Below are positions 8,608-16,830 of a stretch of DNA of 33,230 nt, one piece after another. The notes beneath the pieces are model-generated. The model searched no databases and had not been told where the DNA came from. It saw nothing but the letters and a program-made list of their open reading frames with translations. Each line of letters starts with the position of its first letter. Position 1 is the first letter of the stretch. The DNA comes from Cognatiyoonia sp965661665 (lineage in GTDB: Bacteria > Pseudomonadota > Alphaproteobacteria > Rhodobacterales > Rhodobacteraceae), in contig NZ_CBFIEO010000022.1 in the NCBI RefSeq assembly GCF_965661665.1, positions 1-33,230 on the forward strand, given 5' to 3'. A program made the translations under genes and the position numbers.

Positions 8608-9408
8608 TCAGAATGCCAGGATTTCACCGTTGAGAAGTCCTAAAAGTCCCAATCCCAAGAAGACACCCAGCATCGCATCAAACCGGTCAAGGATGCCGCC
8701 ATGTCCTGGGATGAGGTCGGAGCTGTCTTTAATCCCAGCGCGCCGTTTCAACGCGCTGACCGTGATATCACCCATTTGACCAGCAAAGGCGATCAAGACT
8801 GAGACCAAAATAGCAATCGGCTGCGCATATCCGAGGAGATAGAAAACGGTACCAACAATCGCAGCACCTACCCAGCCCGCTATTGTCCCGCTCCATGTTT
8901 TCTTGGGGCTGATCCGCGGCCAGAACTTTGGCCCGCCGAGCATCTTGCCAAAGATATACCCCAGCGTGTCAGAGGCGATAATCACCAAGATCACCCAGAA
9001 AATCCAAATAACACCATACGCGTTGCGAAAATCAGCAAGTGCGAAGGTGGCAAATCCAATAGCCAGAGAAAAAAGCAAGAATAACAAAGGCATCCGGCAA
9101 ATTATTAAAGTGCCACCAATAGGAACGATCAAGAAGAGCTCGATCCGCAACATGCCAATCGAATCCTGCTGAAAAGAGAAGATTGCAGCGGATAAAACGC
9201 CAAGCGCGACAGCGACGTTGGGCAGACTTGGCGCGCATATGCGAGCGAGTTCCCAAATGGCGAGACCCGCGACGAAAGCCACCATGATCTCAAACCAAAT
9301 CCCGCCAGCAAAGAGCACACTCAGCCCGACTACCAGAATGACAGCGGCAGACATCAATCTGACGCGAAGGTCAGACCATTTTCTTGAGGTCGTCGAGGTG
9401 TTTTCCAT
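8608..9408 (-). CDS. cdsA: Phosphatidate cytidylyltransferase CdsA
   Basis: Integral membrane enzyme of 266 residues that makes CDP-diacylglycerol from phosphatidate and CTP, the branch point to all phospholipids. About seven or eight hydrophobic segments are visible from residue 15 on. The family signature lies at the C-terminus: SALKRRAGIKDSSDLIPGHG followed by GILDRFD, holding the conserved KD and D-R-D residues. ISPKKTWSGTIAG in the middle is also diagnostic. It starts at 9408, two bases after the stop codon of uppS, so the two are co-translated or nearly so. Confidence 0.95.
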   Translation of the reverse strand: MENTSTTSRKWSDLRVRLMSAAVILVVGLSVLFAGGIWFEIMVAFVAGLAIWELARICAPSLPNVAVALGVLSAAIFSFQQDSIGMLRIELFLIVPIGGTLIICRMPLLFLLFSLAIGFATFALADFRNAYGVIWIFWVILVIIASDTLGYIFGKMLGGPKFWPRISPKKTWSGTIAGWVGAAIVGTVFYLLGYAQPIAILVSVLIAFAGQMGDITVSALKRRAGIKDSSDLIPGHGGILDRFDAMLGVFLGLGLLGLLNGEILAF

Positions 9409-9410
9409 GC

Positions 9411-10130
9411 CTAGGCAATGACTGCGCCAAAGCGTCGCTCACGCGAGCCATAGGACGATACAATCTCTCCGAAATCATCGGCACAAAAATCTGGCCACAA
9501 AATCGGAGTAAATTCATATTCCGCGTATGCAGACTGCCAGAGGAGGAAGTTTGAAATCCGTGCCTCGCCACTTGTGCGTATAACAAGATCAGGGTCCGGC
9601 AAAACATGTGTATCCAGAAACCCAGAGAGCGTCTCCGCATCCACATCATTGTGGCTCAGCCGACCCTGCTCAACCTCATAGGCCAAACGTTTGGCCGCGC
9701 GGGTGACTTCATCTCGTCCACCGTAATTCAAGGCGATTGTGAGGTGCACTTTGTCATTGCCAGCAGTCAGAAGCTCAAGATTGTCCATGAGCGCGACCAG
9801 CTTCTCATCCAGCTTGATCCGATCGCCAATGAACCGGACACGCACGCCATCTTCCAGCAAAGCCCGCGCTTCGCGTTCGATATAGCGCCGAAAGAGACGC
9901 ATCAGCCCGGCCACTTCCGCCTGCGTGCGCTTCCAATTCTCTGTCGAGAAGGCAAAAATCGTCAGGTATTTCACGCCATAGTCTGGGCAACATTCCACAA
10001 TTTCACGGACCCGCTTGACCCCTGCGTGGTGACCAAAGAGCCGCGGCTTGCCCCGCTGTTGGGCCCACCTACCGTTGCCGTCCATAATAATGGCAACGTG
10101 GTTGGGTTCTATTTTTTCCATCTTGGTCAT
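9411..10130 (-). CDS. uppS: Isoprenyl transferase, undecaprenyl diphosphate synthase type
   Basis: cis-Prenyltransferase of 239 residues that builds the C55 lipid carrier for peptidoglycan and other surface polymers. Diagnostic sequences are HVAIIMDGNGRWAQQRG (catalytic Asp, P-loop), FGHHAGVKRVREIV, FAFSTENWKR and DLVIRTSGEARISNFLLWQS, followed by AYAEYEF. The start at 10130 has AGGT seven bases upstream; a second Met at codon 4 is an alternative. It lies 24 bases downstream of frr and 2 bases upstream of cdsA. Confidence 0.96.
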   Translation of the reverse strand: MTKMEKIEPNHVAIIMDGNGRWAQQRGKPRLFGHHAGVKRVREIVECCPDYGVKYLTIFAFSTENWKRTQAEVAGLMRLFRRYIEREARALLEDGVRVRFIGDRIKLDEKLVALMDNLELLTAGNDKVHLTIALNYGGRDEVTRAAKRLAYEVEQGRLSHNDVDAETLSGFLDTHVLPDPDLVIRTSGEARISNFLLWQSAYAEYEFTPILWPDFCADDFGEIVSSYGSRERRFGAVIA

Positions 10131-10154
10131 GAACGACCTTTCAATTGGAACAGG

Positions 10155-10718
10155 TTACACCTGCATAATTTCTTCCTGTTTAATATCAAGTGTTTGATCA
10201 ACGACCTTAATGTGAGCGTCGGTGAGATCCTGAACCTCGTCTTCCCAGAATTTCTGGTCATCTTCGGACAGGCCGTCAGCTTTGGCTTTCTTAATCTGAT
10301 CCATGCCGTCTTTGCGCAGGTTCCGGATGGAAACCCGTGCAGACTCAGCATATTGCGCCGCAACCTTGCCCAGCTCGCGGCGGCGTTCCTCGTTCAACTC
10401 TGGGATTGGCAGCATAATTATCGTGCCGTTAAGCTGTGGGTTGATGCCAAGACCGCTCTCGCGGATCGCCTTTTCGACCTTCCCAACAAGACCCTTGTCC
10501 CAAACATTGACCGTAACCATACGAGGTTCCGGCACGTTGACGGTTCCGACTTGGTTGATCGGTGTCATAGAGCCGTAGGCATCTACCATGACCGGCTCTA
10601 ACATAGCACCAGATGCACGTCCCGTCCGCAAAGACGCCAATTCCGTGCGCAAATTGCTGATGGCACCTTCCATACGGCGGGTCAGGTCATCGGTATCAAG
10701 CTCAAAATCGTCAGCCAT
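10155..10718 (-). CDS. frr: Ribosome recycling factor
   Basis: A 187-residue protein of standard length that, with EF-G, splits the post-termination ribosome. Family sequences are RTGRASGAMLEPVMVDAYGS, the segment with NQVGTVNVPEPRMV, and the C-terminal helical LRKDGMDQIKKAKADGLSED. The last helix is charged, as expected for the three-helix bundle of domain I. It follows pyrH with a 138-base gap and precedes uppS. Confidence 0.97.
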   Translation of the reverse strand: MADDFELDTDDLTRRMEGAISNLRTELASLRTGRASGAMLEPVMVDAYGSMTPINQVGTVNVPEPRMVTVNVWDKGLVGKVEKAIRESGLGINPQLNGTIIMLPIPELNEERRRELGKVAAQYAESARVSIRNLRKDGMDQIKKAKADGLSEDDQKFWEDEVQDLTDAHIKVVDQTLDIKQEEIMQV

Positions 10719-10856
10719 GTCTTCTGCTCTGTCTTCTGGGCGGTTGCGCCCCGTTTAGTCCCCGTTTAGGCGAAAACCTCACCTTTGTATAGCGCAGCTC
10801 TGCCCCAAAGATGCAGCAGGCTTTGCGCGAAGGCCGATACGTCAGCGGTATCTCAC

Positions 10857-11582
10857 CTAATCATGAACAAACGTATACGTTCCGTCGCCGGCCAAGATGC
10901 CACGGAACCCGCCGGGTTCATCGAGGCTGAAGACGACAATCGGAAGGTGGTTGTCACGGGCAAGCGCGATGGCGGAGGCGTCCATCACACCAAGGTGCTT
11001 TTGCAGCACTTCGTCATAGCTGATTTGGTCAAACCGCACCGCATCATCATGTTTTGCGGGGTCTTTGTCATAAACACCATCGACTTTGGTGCCTTTGAAG
11101 ATCGCTTCGCACTTCATTTCGTTGGCGCGGAGCGTGGCGGCTGTATCGGTCGTGAAATAGGGGTTGCCGGTACCAGCGGCAAAGATGCAAACACGCTTCT
11201 TTTCAAGATGGCGCACCGCACGGCGACGAATGTAGGGTTCGCACACCTGATCCATTGGAATGGCAGAAATAACGCGGGTGTGGATACCCAGACCTTCCAG
11301 CGCGGATTGCATCGCAAGCGCGTTCATCACCGTGGCCAACATGCCCATATAGTCGGCTGTTGTCCGCTCCATCCCCTGCGCGCTGCCTTGCAATCCGCGA
11401 AAGATATTGCCCCCGCCGATAACCATGCAAATCTCGACACCCATGTCGTGAACGGTCTTCACCTCGCGGGCAATGCGCTCAACAGTTGGTGGATGAAGCC
11501 CGAAACCGGTGTCGCCAATCAGGGCCTCGCCCGATATCTTCAGCATAACCCGTTGGTAGGTGGTTTCAGATGTCGCGCTCAT
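10857..11582 (-). CDS. pyrH: UMP kinase PyrH
   Basis: Amino-acid-kinase-fold enzyme that converts UMP to UDP, 241 residues from the chosen start. The frame could begin upstream at 11645, but the first 21 residues of that version have no family character. The ATG at 11582 (MSATSETTYQRVML) is preceded by a purine-rich GGGGGC and gives the usual length. Typical stretches are VMLKISGEALIGD, MVIGGGNIFRGL, FAAGTGNPYFTTDTAA and GTKVDGVYDKDP. It heads the minus-strand block and is divergent from miaA, with a 136-base shared promoter space. Confidence 0.96.
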   Translation of the reverse strand: MSATSETTYQRVMLKISGEALIGDTGFGLHPPTVERIAREVKTVHDMGVEICMVIGGGNIFRGLQGSAQGMERTTADYMGMLATVMNALAMQSALEGLGIHTRVISAIPMDQVCEPYIRRRAVRHLEKKRVCIFAAGTGNPYFTTDTAATLRANEMKCEAIFKGTKVDGVYDKDPAKHDDAVRFDQISYDEVLQKHLGVMDASAIALARDNHLPIVVFSLDEPGGFRGILAGDGTYTFVHD

Positions 11583-11718
11583 AGGGCCCCCACGGTATAT
11601 GCTTTCATTGCTGCGCAAAATGTCGGAATGATGCGGAAAGTTCAATGGTCTGAATTTTGGGCGATTTGCCTGAATTGACCAAGAAATGCCAAAAACTGAT
11701 TGGATCGTCTGACTTCAC

Positions 11719-12603
11719 ATGACGCTTGAAATTCCGTCTGACAAACACGTTCTGATTGCTGGGCCAACGGCATCGGGAAAATCTGCATTGGCGCTGATGA
11801 TTGCCGAGGCACAGGGCGGTCTCATTGTAAATGCGGATGCACTACAGGTGTATGATGGCTGGCGGATTGTCACGGCGCGACCTGACGACGCTGACCTCGC
11901 ACGTTGCCCTCACCTGCTCTACGGGCATGTGGCATACGATCAGCCCTATTCGGTGGGTGATTGGCTGCGTGAGGTGGAGCCCTTTTTGGATAAACGGCTG
12001 ATCATTGTTGGCGGCACCGGTCTCTATTTTACGGCGCTCACAGAAGGCTTGGCTGCCATCCCTGAGACTCCAACTGATGTACGGCGGCGGGGAAATGACC
12101 TCACCCTCACCGAATTACTGAATGGTATTGATGTGGAGACTCGCGCCCGGATCGACATTCAAAACCGCGCACGGGTTAAGCGGGCTTGGGAAGTGTTGAC
12201 AGCGACGGGACGGTCTCTGGCGGAATGGCAAGATGACACCCCGCCCCCATTGCTGCCTTTGACCAATACGGTGCCGATCCTGTTAAATGCGCCCAAGGGC
12301 TGGTTGACGCCGCGCATAGAACAAAGATTTGCGATGATGTTAGACCAAGGTGCGCTTGCGGAAGCAGAAGCCATGCTCCCCACCTGGGACCAAACGCACC
12401 CGTCATCGAAAGCCATTGGCGCGCCAGAATTGATTGCCCATCTCAAAGGGGAGCTTTCGCTCGACGACGCAAGAGACGCGACCGTAATTGCGACCCGTCA
12501 ATATGCCAAGCGGCAGCGGACTTGGTTCCGTAAACGCATGGCCAATTGGCACCAGATCGATCTGTCATCCACAGCTTTATCCACAGCCATCACGCTTTTG
12601 TAA
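11719..12603 (+). CDS. miaA: tRNA dimethylallyltransferase MiaA
   Basis: Transfers a dimethylallyl group to N6 of A37 in tRNAs that read UNN codons. The 294 residues include the P-loop VLIAGPTASGKSALA (about residues 10-24), NADALQVYDGWRIVTARPDD with the catalytic Asp, VGGTGLYFTALTEGLA, and the C-terminal TRQYAKRQRTWFRKRM. All expected motifs are intact. The start ATG at 11719 has no strong ribosome binding site. The gene stands alone, divergent from pyrH. Its 3' end is 42 bases before the earliest possible start of the AraC-type gene. Confidence 0.95.
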   Translation: MTLEIPSDKHVLIAGPTASGKSALALMIAEAQGGLIVNADALQVYDGWRIVTARPDDADLARCPHLLYGHVAYDQPYSVGDWLREVEPFLDKRLIIVGGTGLYFTALTEGLAAIPETPTDVRRRGNDLTLTELLNGIDVETRARIDIQNRARVKRAWEVLTATGRSLAEWQDDTPPPLLPLTNTVPILLNAPKGWLTPRIEQRFAMMLDQGALAEAEAMLPTWDQTHPSSKAIGAPELIAHLKGELSLDDARDATVIATRQYAKRQRTWFRKRMANWHQIDLSSTALSTAITLL

Positions 12604-12672
12604 CGATAATTCAGTTGTTTTTGTGCAAGCGCAGGGTCTATCGTTGTGTCCGACGCGAGGTGCTGCTGCCAA

Positions 12673-13497
12673 ATGATTGCCACTGAAGACTTGAACCAGG
12701 TTCTGTCGCTTGCTCCGATTGCTATGAACCCAAAAGCGGGCAAATGGCGGACGGAAGCGATGCGCAGCCATTCCACGCCCCGACTGCTGTTTGTGGCCAA
12801 AGGTCAGGGCCGGATCACCATTGCAGGGCTGACACGTGGCTTTGGCCCCAACAACGTGATCTTCATTCCAGCCAAGACGATGTACGGCTACACATTGGGC
12901 CCGACCGTCTTTGGACAGATGTTGACGATCCCCGCTGCAATGGCACCGGAATGGCCGGATGAGCCGGCACACCTCCGTCTGAGAGATGTCGCGGTACAGA
13001 AAGACTTTGCAAGCTTATTGGATGGTTTGGAAAGCGAACTGTCAACCAACACTGATGCAAGTCGCCGCGCGGCGCATTACCAGCTCGGGCTGGTGTCCGT
13101 CTTTTTAGAGCGTCAGCTCGATGCGCACAGCGACCTTCAGCAAGACGATCGCTTGCACACGTCGGCGGCGCGGGTCGTTGCGGCCTACACCGATCTTGTT
13201 GAGCGTGACTTCCGATCCAAAATAGGTGTTGCCGATTATGCAGCGGCGCTTGGCGTGACGCCGACGCACTTGACGCGGTGCTGCAATGTCACCTGTGGCC
13301 GTTCTGCGTTGGAACTGCTGACGGATCGAAAACACTTTGAAGCGTGCTCCCTGCTCAGGGACACAAAACAACCCGTAAACCAGATTGCCTCGTCGCTTGG
13401 CTTTAGCTCCGCTGCTTACTTTAGCCGCGCGTTTCAGAGCAAAGCAGGCCGTTCACCGTCTCAATTTCGGAAATTTGGCGGGCAATCGAAGCCGTAG
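12673..13497 (+). CDS. AraC-family transcriptional regulator
   Basis: About 274 residues. The N-terminal half (about 20-130) looks like a small-molecule-sensing cupin fold: LLFVAKGQGRITIAGL, then FGPNNVIFIPAKTMYGYTLG. The C-terminal ~100 residues form the double helix-turn-helix of AraC proteins, with VADYAAALGVTPTHLTRCC and PVNQIASSLGFSSAAYFSRA followed by FQSKAGRSPSQFRK. A GTG at 12646 in the same frame, with AGGGT upstream, is an alternative start adding nine residues. It lies 221 bases upstream of the betaine/TMAO-type transporter operon on the same strand, so it may control it. That is inference from position only. Confidence 0.88.
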   Translation: MIATEDLNQVLSLAPIAMNPKAGKWRTEAMRSHSTPRLLFVAKGQGRITIAGLTRGFGPNNVIFIPAKTMYGYTLGPTVFGQMLTIPAAMAPEWPDEPAHLRLRDVAVQKDFASLLDGLESELSTNTDASRRAAHYQLGLVSVFLERQLDAHSDLQQDDRLHTSAARVVAAYTDLVERDFRSKIGVADYAAALGVTPTHLTRCCNVTCGRSALELLTDRKHFEACSLLRDTKQPVNQIASSLGFSSAAYFSRAFQSKAGRSPSQFRKFGGQSKP

Positions 13498-13540
13498 GTA
13501 TCACGATCTAATGAGTAAAAAGGGATCCAAACCAGAAAAT

Positions 13541-13660
13541 GTCGCTTTTGCGCCCTTGATTGGTCGCAAAACAACGTCGAATTTCTCATCATACCGTTGA
13601 CCTGCGCACAAAAAACGTGCGGAATAGGCGACGATGGGAACAACGGCTGATGTCGCAAAA
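13541..13660 (+). promoter_or_regulatory. Candidate regulatory region of the transporter operon with repeated GTCGC words
   Basis: The 221-base space between the AraC-type gene and the binding-protein gene holds GTCGCTTTT at 13541, GTCGCAAAA at 13563 and GTCGCAAAA at 13652. It also holds a palindromic CGCAC-N7-GTGCG at 13605-13621, next to a TTGACC that could be a -35 box. Repeated half-sites are usual for AraC proteins, but the spacing here is irregular and no clear -10 box can be assigned. Low confidence. Confidence 0.3.
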
Positions 13661-13718
13661 ATGCAATGTCAGCCTCCAAGAAAGAAACCCATTCAATATG
13701 TCACAGGGAGAAAATGAC

Positions 13719-14735
13719 ATGAAATTATCGAAAATTGCGTTGCCAGCCCTCGGCACGACAATCCTGGCTGCGTCTATGTCGATGTCTACAGCTGCGTACG
13801 CTTGCAGTGAAGTTCAAATTGCTGAATGGAACTGGGCATCAGGCGAACTGATGGCGAACGTTGACGCATTCATCCTTGAGAACGGCTACGGCTGCGACGT
13901 TGAGCTGGTTCCAGGCGCGACAACAACAACATTCGCATCCATGAACGAAAAAGCACAGCCAGACGTCGCTGGTGAGCTTTGGATCAACGCTGTGCGTGAG
14001 CCGCTCTTTGCTGCTATGGACGAAGGTCGTTTGCACTCCGCTATCGAAGGACCGATTACAGACCTCGGTGAAGGCTGGTGGGTGACACCTGCGTTCAAGG
14101 AAGCTTATCCAGAGCTCGACACAGTTGTGAAAATCCTTGAGCGTCCGGACCTATTCCCACACTCCGAAGATCCGTCCAAAGGCGCGTTCATCGGTTGCCC
14201 AGCAGGTTGGGGTTGCCAGTTGGCAAACGCTAACCTGTTCCGTGCATTCGACATGGAAGAAAAAGGCTGGGTTCTGGTTGATCCAGGTTCCGCAGCAGGT
14301 CTCGACGGTTCTATGGCGAAAGCGGCAGAGCGCGGTGAGAACTGGCTTGGTTATTACTGGTCGCCAACTGCTCTGATCGGCAAGTACAACATGCAGCTCG
14401 TTGACTTCGGTGTGCCATTTGCTGGAGCAGACAACTGGGACGGCTGCATCGTGAAGCCAGAGCAGGAGTGTGCTGATCCACAGCCATCCGCATGGACAAA
14501 GTCTGAAGTTCACACAGTGATCACAGACGAGTTCAAGCAGGCTGGCGGCGTTGCAGTTGATTACTTCTCCAACCGCATCTTCCCTGGTGAAATCATGAAC
14601 TCCATGCTGGTTTACATGGCCGACGAACAGGCTGGTGGCGAAGATGCTGCTATCGAATTCCTGCTGCGTCACTCAGACCTGTGGAAGACATGGGTATCAG
14701 ACGAAGCAGCGGCAAAAATCGAAGCCGCACTTTAA
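13719..14735 (+). CDS. Periplasmic substrate-binding protein, glycine betaine/TMAO-type (OpuAC/ProX family)
   Basis: A 338-residue exported binding protein. The ATG at 13719 is chosen because AGGGAG lies eight bases upstream and the protein then starts with a clean signal peptide (MKLSKIALPALGTTILAAS, cleavage near AYA). The mature chain starts with VQIAEWNWASGEL and carries many Trp residues (ELWIN, EGWWVTP, PAGWGCQ, WLGYYWSP), suited to an aromatic cage for a quaternary ammonium group. Cys residues in GCPAGWGCQ could form a disulfide. The family includes glycine betaine, choline and TMAO (TmoX) binders; the ligand cannot be settled by eye. It is first in the operon, followed by a hairpin, permease and ATPase. 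Confidence 0.9.
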   Translation: MKLSKIALPALGTTILAASMSMSTAAYACSEVQIAEWNWASGELMANVDAFILENGYGCDVELVPGATTTTFASMNEKAQPDVAGELWINAVREPLFAAMDEGRLHSAIEGPITDLGEGWWVTPAFKEAYPELDTVVKILERPDLFPHSEDPSKGAFIGCPAGWGCQLANANLFRAFDMEEKGWVLVDPGSAAGLDGSMAKAAERGENWLGYYWSPTALIGKYNMQLVDFGVPFAGADNWDGCIVKPEQECADPQPSAWTKSEVHTVITDEFKQAGGVAVDYFSNRIFPGEIMNSMLVYMADEQAGGEDAAIEFLLRHSDLWKTWVSDEAAAKIEAAL

Positions 14736-14749
14736 GCTGACTTGATAGG

Positions 14750-14790
14750 GGGTCCGCCGGCCTTTCCTTTGGCTGGCGGGCCCTTTTTTT
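14750..14790 (+). terminator. Intra-operon terminator hairpin after the binding-protein gene
   Basis: A 13-bp stem with wobble and one mismatch possible, GGGTCCGCCGGCC pairing with GGCTGGCGGGCCC, has an eight-base loop TTTCCTTT and is followed by seven T. It lies between the binding-protein stop and the permease start. It would leave most transcripts ending after the binding-protein gene and a minority reading into the membrane components. Confidence 0.85.
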
Positions 14791-14821
14791 GAACCTTTTT
14801 TAAGGGGAAAAGGGGAACATC

Positions 14822-15742
14822 ATGGCTTCGACGAGCATTGTCGATTTCGAAAAGTTGAACTGGATCGAGCCTCCAGTCATGGGGCGGCAAGCCCTCAGGG
14901 ACGTGAAAAAGAGCATCGACGGAACATTTAGGGACTTCACCCGTGAGAATGGCGAATGGATCGAGGCAATCTTCGACCCGCTCAAGTGGTTCCTGCTTTG
15001 GCTCGAGGACGTTTTCCTCGCCACACCTTGGCCGATCTTCATGCTGGCTGCTGCGGCGCTTGCGTATCTTGGCTCACGAAGCATCAAACTCGCCCTCGGC
15101 GTGGTCGCAGCCTTATTCCTGATTGGGTGGCTCGACATGTGGGAAGACACTATGACGACCCTCGCCATGGTCTCGGTCGCGACGATCATGTGTATCGTGA
15201 TTGGCATCCCCATCGGCATTTGGATGTCGAGGTCTGACCGCGTTCAAGGGGCGATTGTGCCAATCCTTGACCTGATGCAAACCATCCCCGCCTTTGTTTA
15301 CTTGATCCCCGTGGTTATGTTGCTGGGTATTGGTAAGGCCCCTGCTCTCCTCGCGGTGTTGGTCTATGCAATCCCGCCGATCGTGCGATTGACCAACCTC
15401 GGCATCAGATTGGTCGACAAGGAAGTCCTTGAAGCCGCTGACGCCTTTGGTGCCTCGCAAAGAGAGCGACTGTGGGGCGTGCAAATCCCCCTCGCACTTC
15501 CAAACATCTTTGCGGGTGTGAACCAGACCATCATGATGGCCTTGGGTATGGTTGTGATTGCGGCGATGATTGGGGGCTCCGGCCTCGGTACGCCCGTGTT
15601 GCGCGCAATTTCGAACCAGTACTTGGCGCTTGGCGTCTTTAACGGACTCGCGATTGTTGCGATTGCGATCATCTTCGATCGTGTGTCTCAAGCCTATGGT
15701 AAGCGGTTGCAGAAACACCGCGAAGGAGGCCACGGTGTCTGA
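14822..15742 (+). CDS. Quaternary-amine ABC transporter permease (ProW/OpuAB family)
   Basis: A 306-residue inner-membrane subunit. The start ATG follows AAGGGG repeats. After a ~65-residue N-terminal cytoplasmic and amphipathic part, hydrophobic segments cover about 68-300. The coupling EAA loop reads LEAADAFGASQRERLWGVQI (about 203-222), which docks on the ATPase. MQTIPAFVYLIPVVMLLGIG and the AMIGGSGLG sequence are typical of the ProW/OpuAB group. It is overlapped by 8 bases at its 3' end by the ATPase gene, so the two subunits are translationally coupled. Confidence 0.93.
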   Translation: MASTSIVDFEKLNWIEPPVMGRQALRDVKKSIDGTFRDFTRENGEWIEAIFDPLKWFLLWLEDVFLATPWPIFMLAAAALAYLGSRSIKLALGVVAALFLIGWLDMWEDTMTTLAMVSVATIMCIVIGIPIGIWMSRSDRVQGAIVPILDLMQTIPAFVYLIPVVMLLGIGKAPALLAVLVYAIPPIVRLTNLGIRLVDKEVLEAADAFGASQRERLWGVQIPLALPNIFAGVNQTIMMALGMVVIAAMIGGSGLGTPVLRAISNQYLALGVFNGLAIVAIAIIFDRVSQAYGKRLQKHREGGHGV

Positions 15743-16781
15743 TCTCAAAATCCAAATCAAGAACCTGTACAAGATCTTTGGTCCAAACGGCACCAAGCAG
15801 ATTGAAAAGGTCAAGAACGGCGTCGGCAAGGCGGAACTCCTTGCAGATCACGGCCACGTCCTTGGCTTGGAGAACGTGAGCGTTGATATTCCAGCACGGA
15901 AAATTCAGGTCATCATGGGTTTGTCGGGGTCCGGCAAATCCACCCTGATCCGCCACATCAACCGATTGATCGATCCAACGGCTGGTGAAATCCTTGTCGA
16001 TGGCAAAGACGTTCTGTCGATGTCAGCGGACGAGCTTCAGCACTTCCGGCGCTTTGGGGCGTCAATGGTGTTCCAGAAGTTCGGCTTGTTGCCGCACCGC
16101 ACCATTATTGAGAACTGCATGTATGGCGTAAAGATTCAGGGTGTTCCTGATGCGGATGCCGTGCCGCGTGCCCAGAAATGGCTGGAACGTGTGGGCCTGA
16201 AAGGGTTTGAGGATCGCTATCCTGCCCAGCTTTCGGGCGGTATGCAGCAGCGTGTGGGTCTTGCCCGTGCGTTGGCAACGGATGCCGAAATCCTTCTGAT
16301 GGACGAGGCGTTCTCCGCCCTCGACCCGCTCATTCGGATGGACATGCAGGACGTGTTGCTTGACCTGCAGGAGGAGCTTCACAAGACGATCGTGTTCATC
16401 ACACACGACTTGGACGAAGCGCTGCGGATTGGCGACAACATCTGTATCCTTCGGGATGGGGCAGTTGTTCAGGCAGGTGCGCCTCAGGAAATCGTTTTGA
16501 ACCCTGCAGACGAATACGTCCGCGACTTCATTCAGGAGATCAACCGCTCCCGAGTGTTGGAAGTTGGCACCGTGGCAAAGAAGGGCACATCGAAAAGCAA
16601 ATGTGTTCTGCCGCATGACACGACGATTGAGGATGCGTTGCAGATCATCTCAAACGCCGACGTCACGACAGCGACGGTCACGCAGGATGGTGACAAAGTT
16701 GGTGTCGCAACCTTGGCTGACATGATCGCGGCCATCGCCAAGCCTGAAGGTGAGAAAAAAGGTATCGAGAGTTACCGTTAA
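15735..16781 (+). CDS. Quaternary-amine ABC transporter ATP-binding protein (ProV/OpuAA family)
   Basis: A 348-residue ATPase. The start is GTG at 15735, chosen because AAGGAGG lies five bases upstream and the chain then begins SDLKIQIKNLYKIFG; a longer frame upstream is only permease sequence. It has Walker A MGLSGSGKST (about 61-70), signature LSGGMQQRVGLARALA and Walker B EILLMDEAFSALDPL followed by the switch His in VFITHDLDEAL. The C-terminal ~60 residues resemble a CBS domain (DTTIEDALQIISNADVT), which in OpuA senses ionic strength. The last gene of the operon, it ends 19 bases before a palindromic terminator. Confidence 0.95.
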   Translation: MSDLKIQIKNLYKIFGPNGTKQIEKVKNGVGKAELLADHGHVLGLENVSVDIPARKIQVIMGLSGSGKSTLIRHINRLIDPTAGEILVDGKDVLSMSADELQHFRRFGASMVFQKFGLLPHRTIIENCMYGVKIQGVPDADAVPRAQKWLERVGLKGFEDRYPAQLSGGMQQRVGLARALATDAEILLMDEAFSALDPLIRMDMQDVLLDLQEELHKTIVFITHDLDEALRIGDNICILRDGAVVQAGAPQEIVLNPADEYVRDFIQEINRSRVLEVGTVAKKGTSKSKCVLPHDTTIEDALQIISNADVTTATVTQDGDKVGVATLADMIAAIAKPEGEKKGIESYR

Positions 16782-16800
16782 GATTAGCTTTCACCCAAAG

Positions 16801-16828
16801 ATAAATGGCGCCGCGAGGCGCCATTTAT
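16801..16828. terminator. Palindromic hairpin between convergent genes
   Basis: A perfect 12-bp stem, ATAAATGGCGCC with GGCGCCATTTAT, closes a GCGA tetraloop. The AT-rich base of the stem supplies U-like and A-like flanks on both strands. It lies between the convergent ends of the ABC ATPase gene and the transglycosylase gene, so it probably works in both directions. Confidence 0.8.
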
Positions 16829-16830
16829 CG

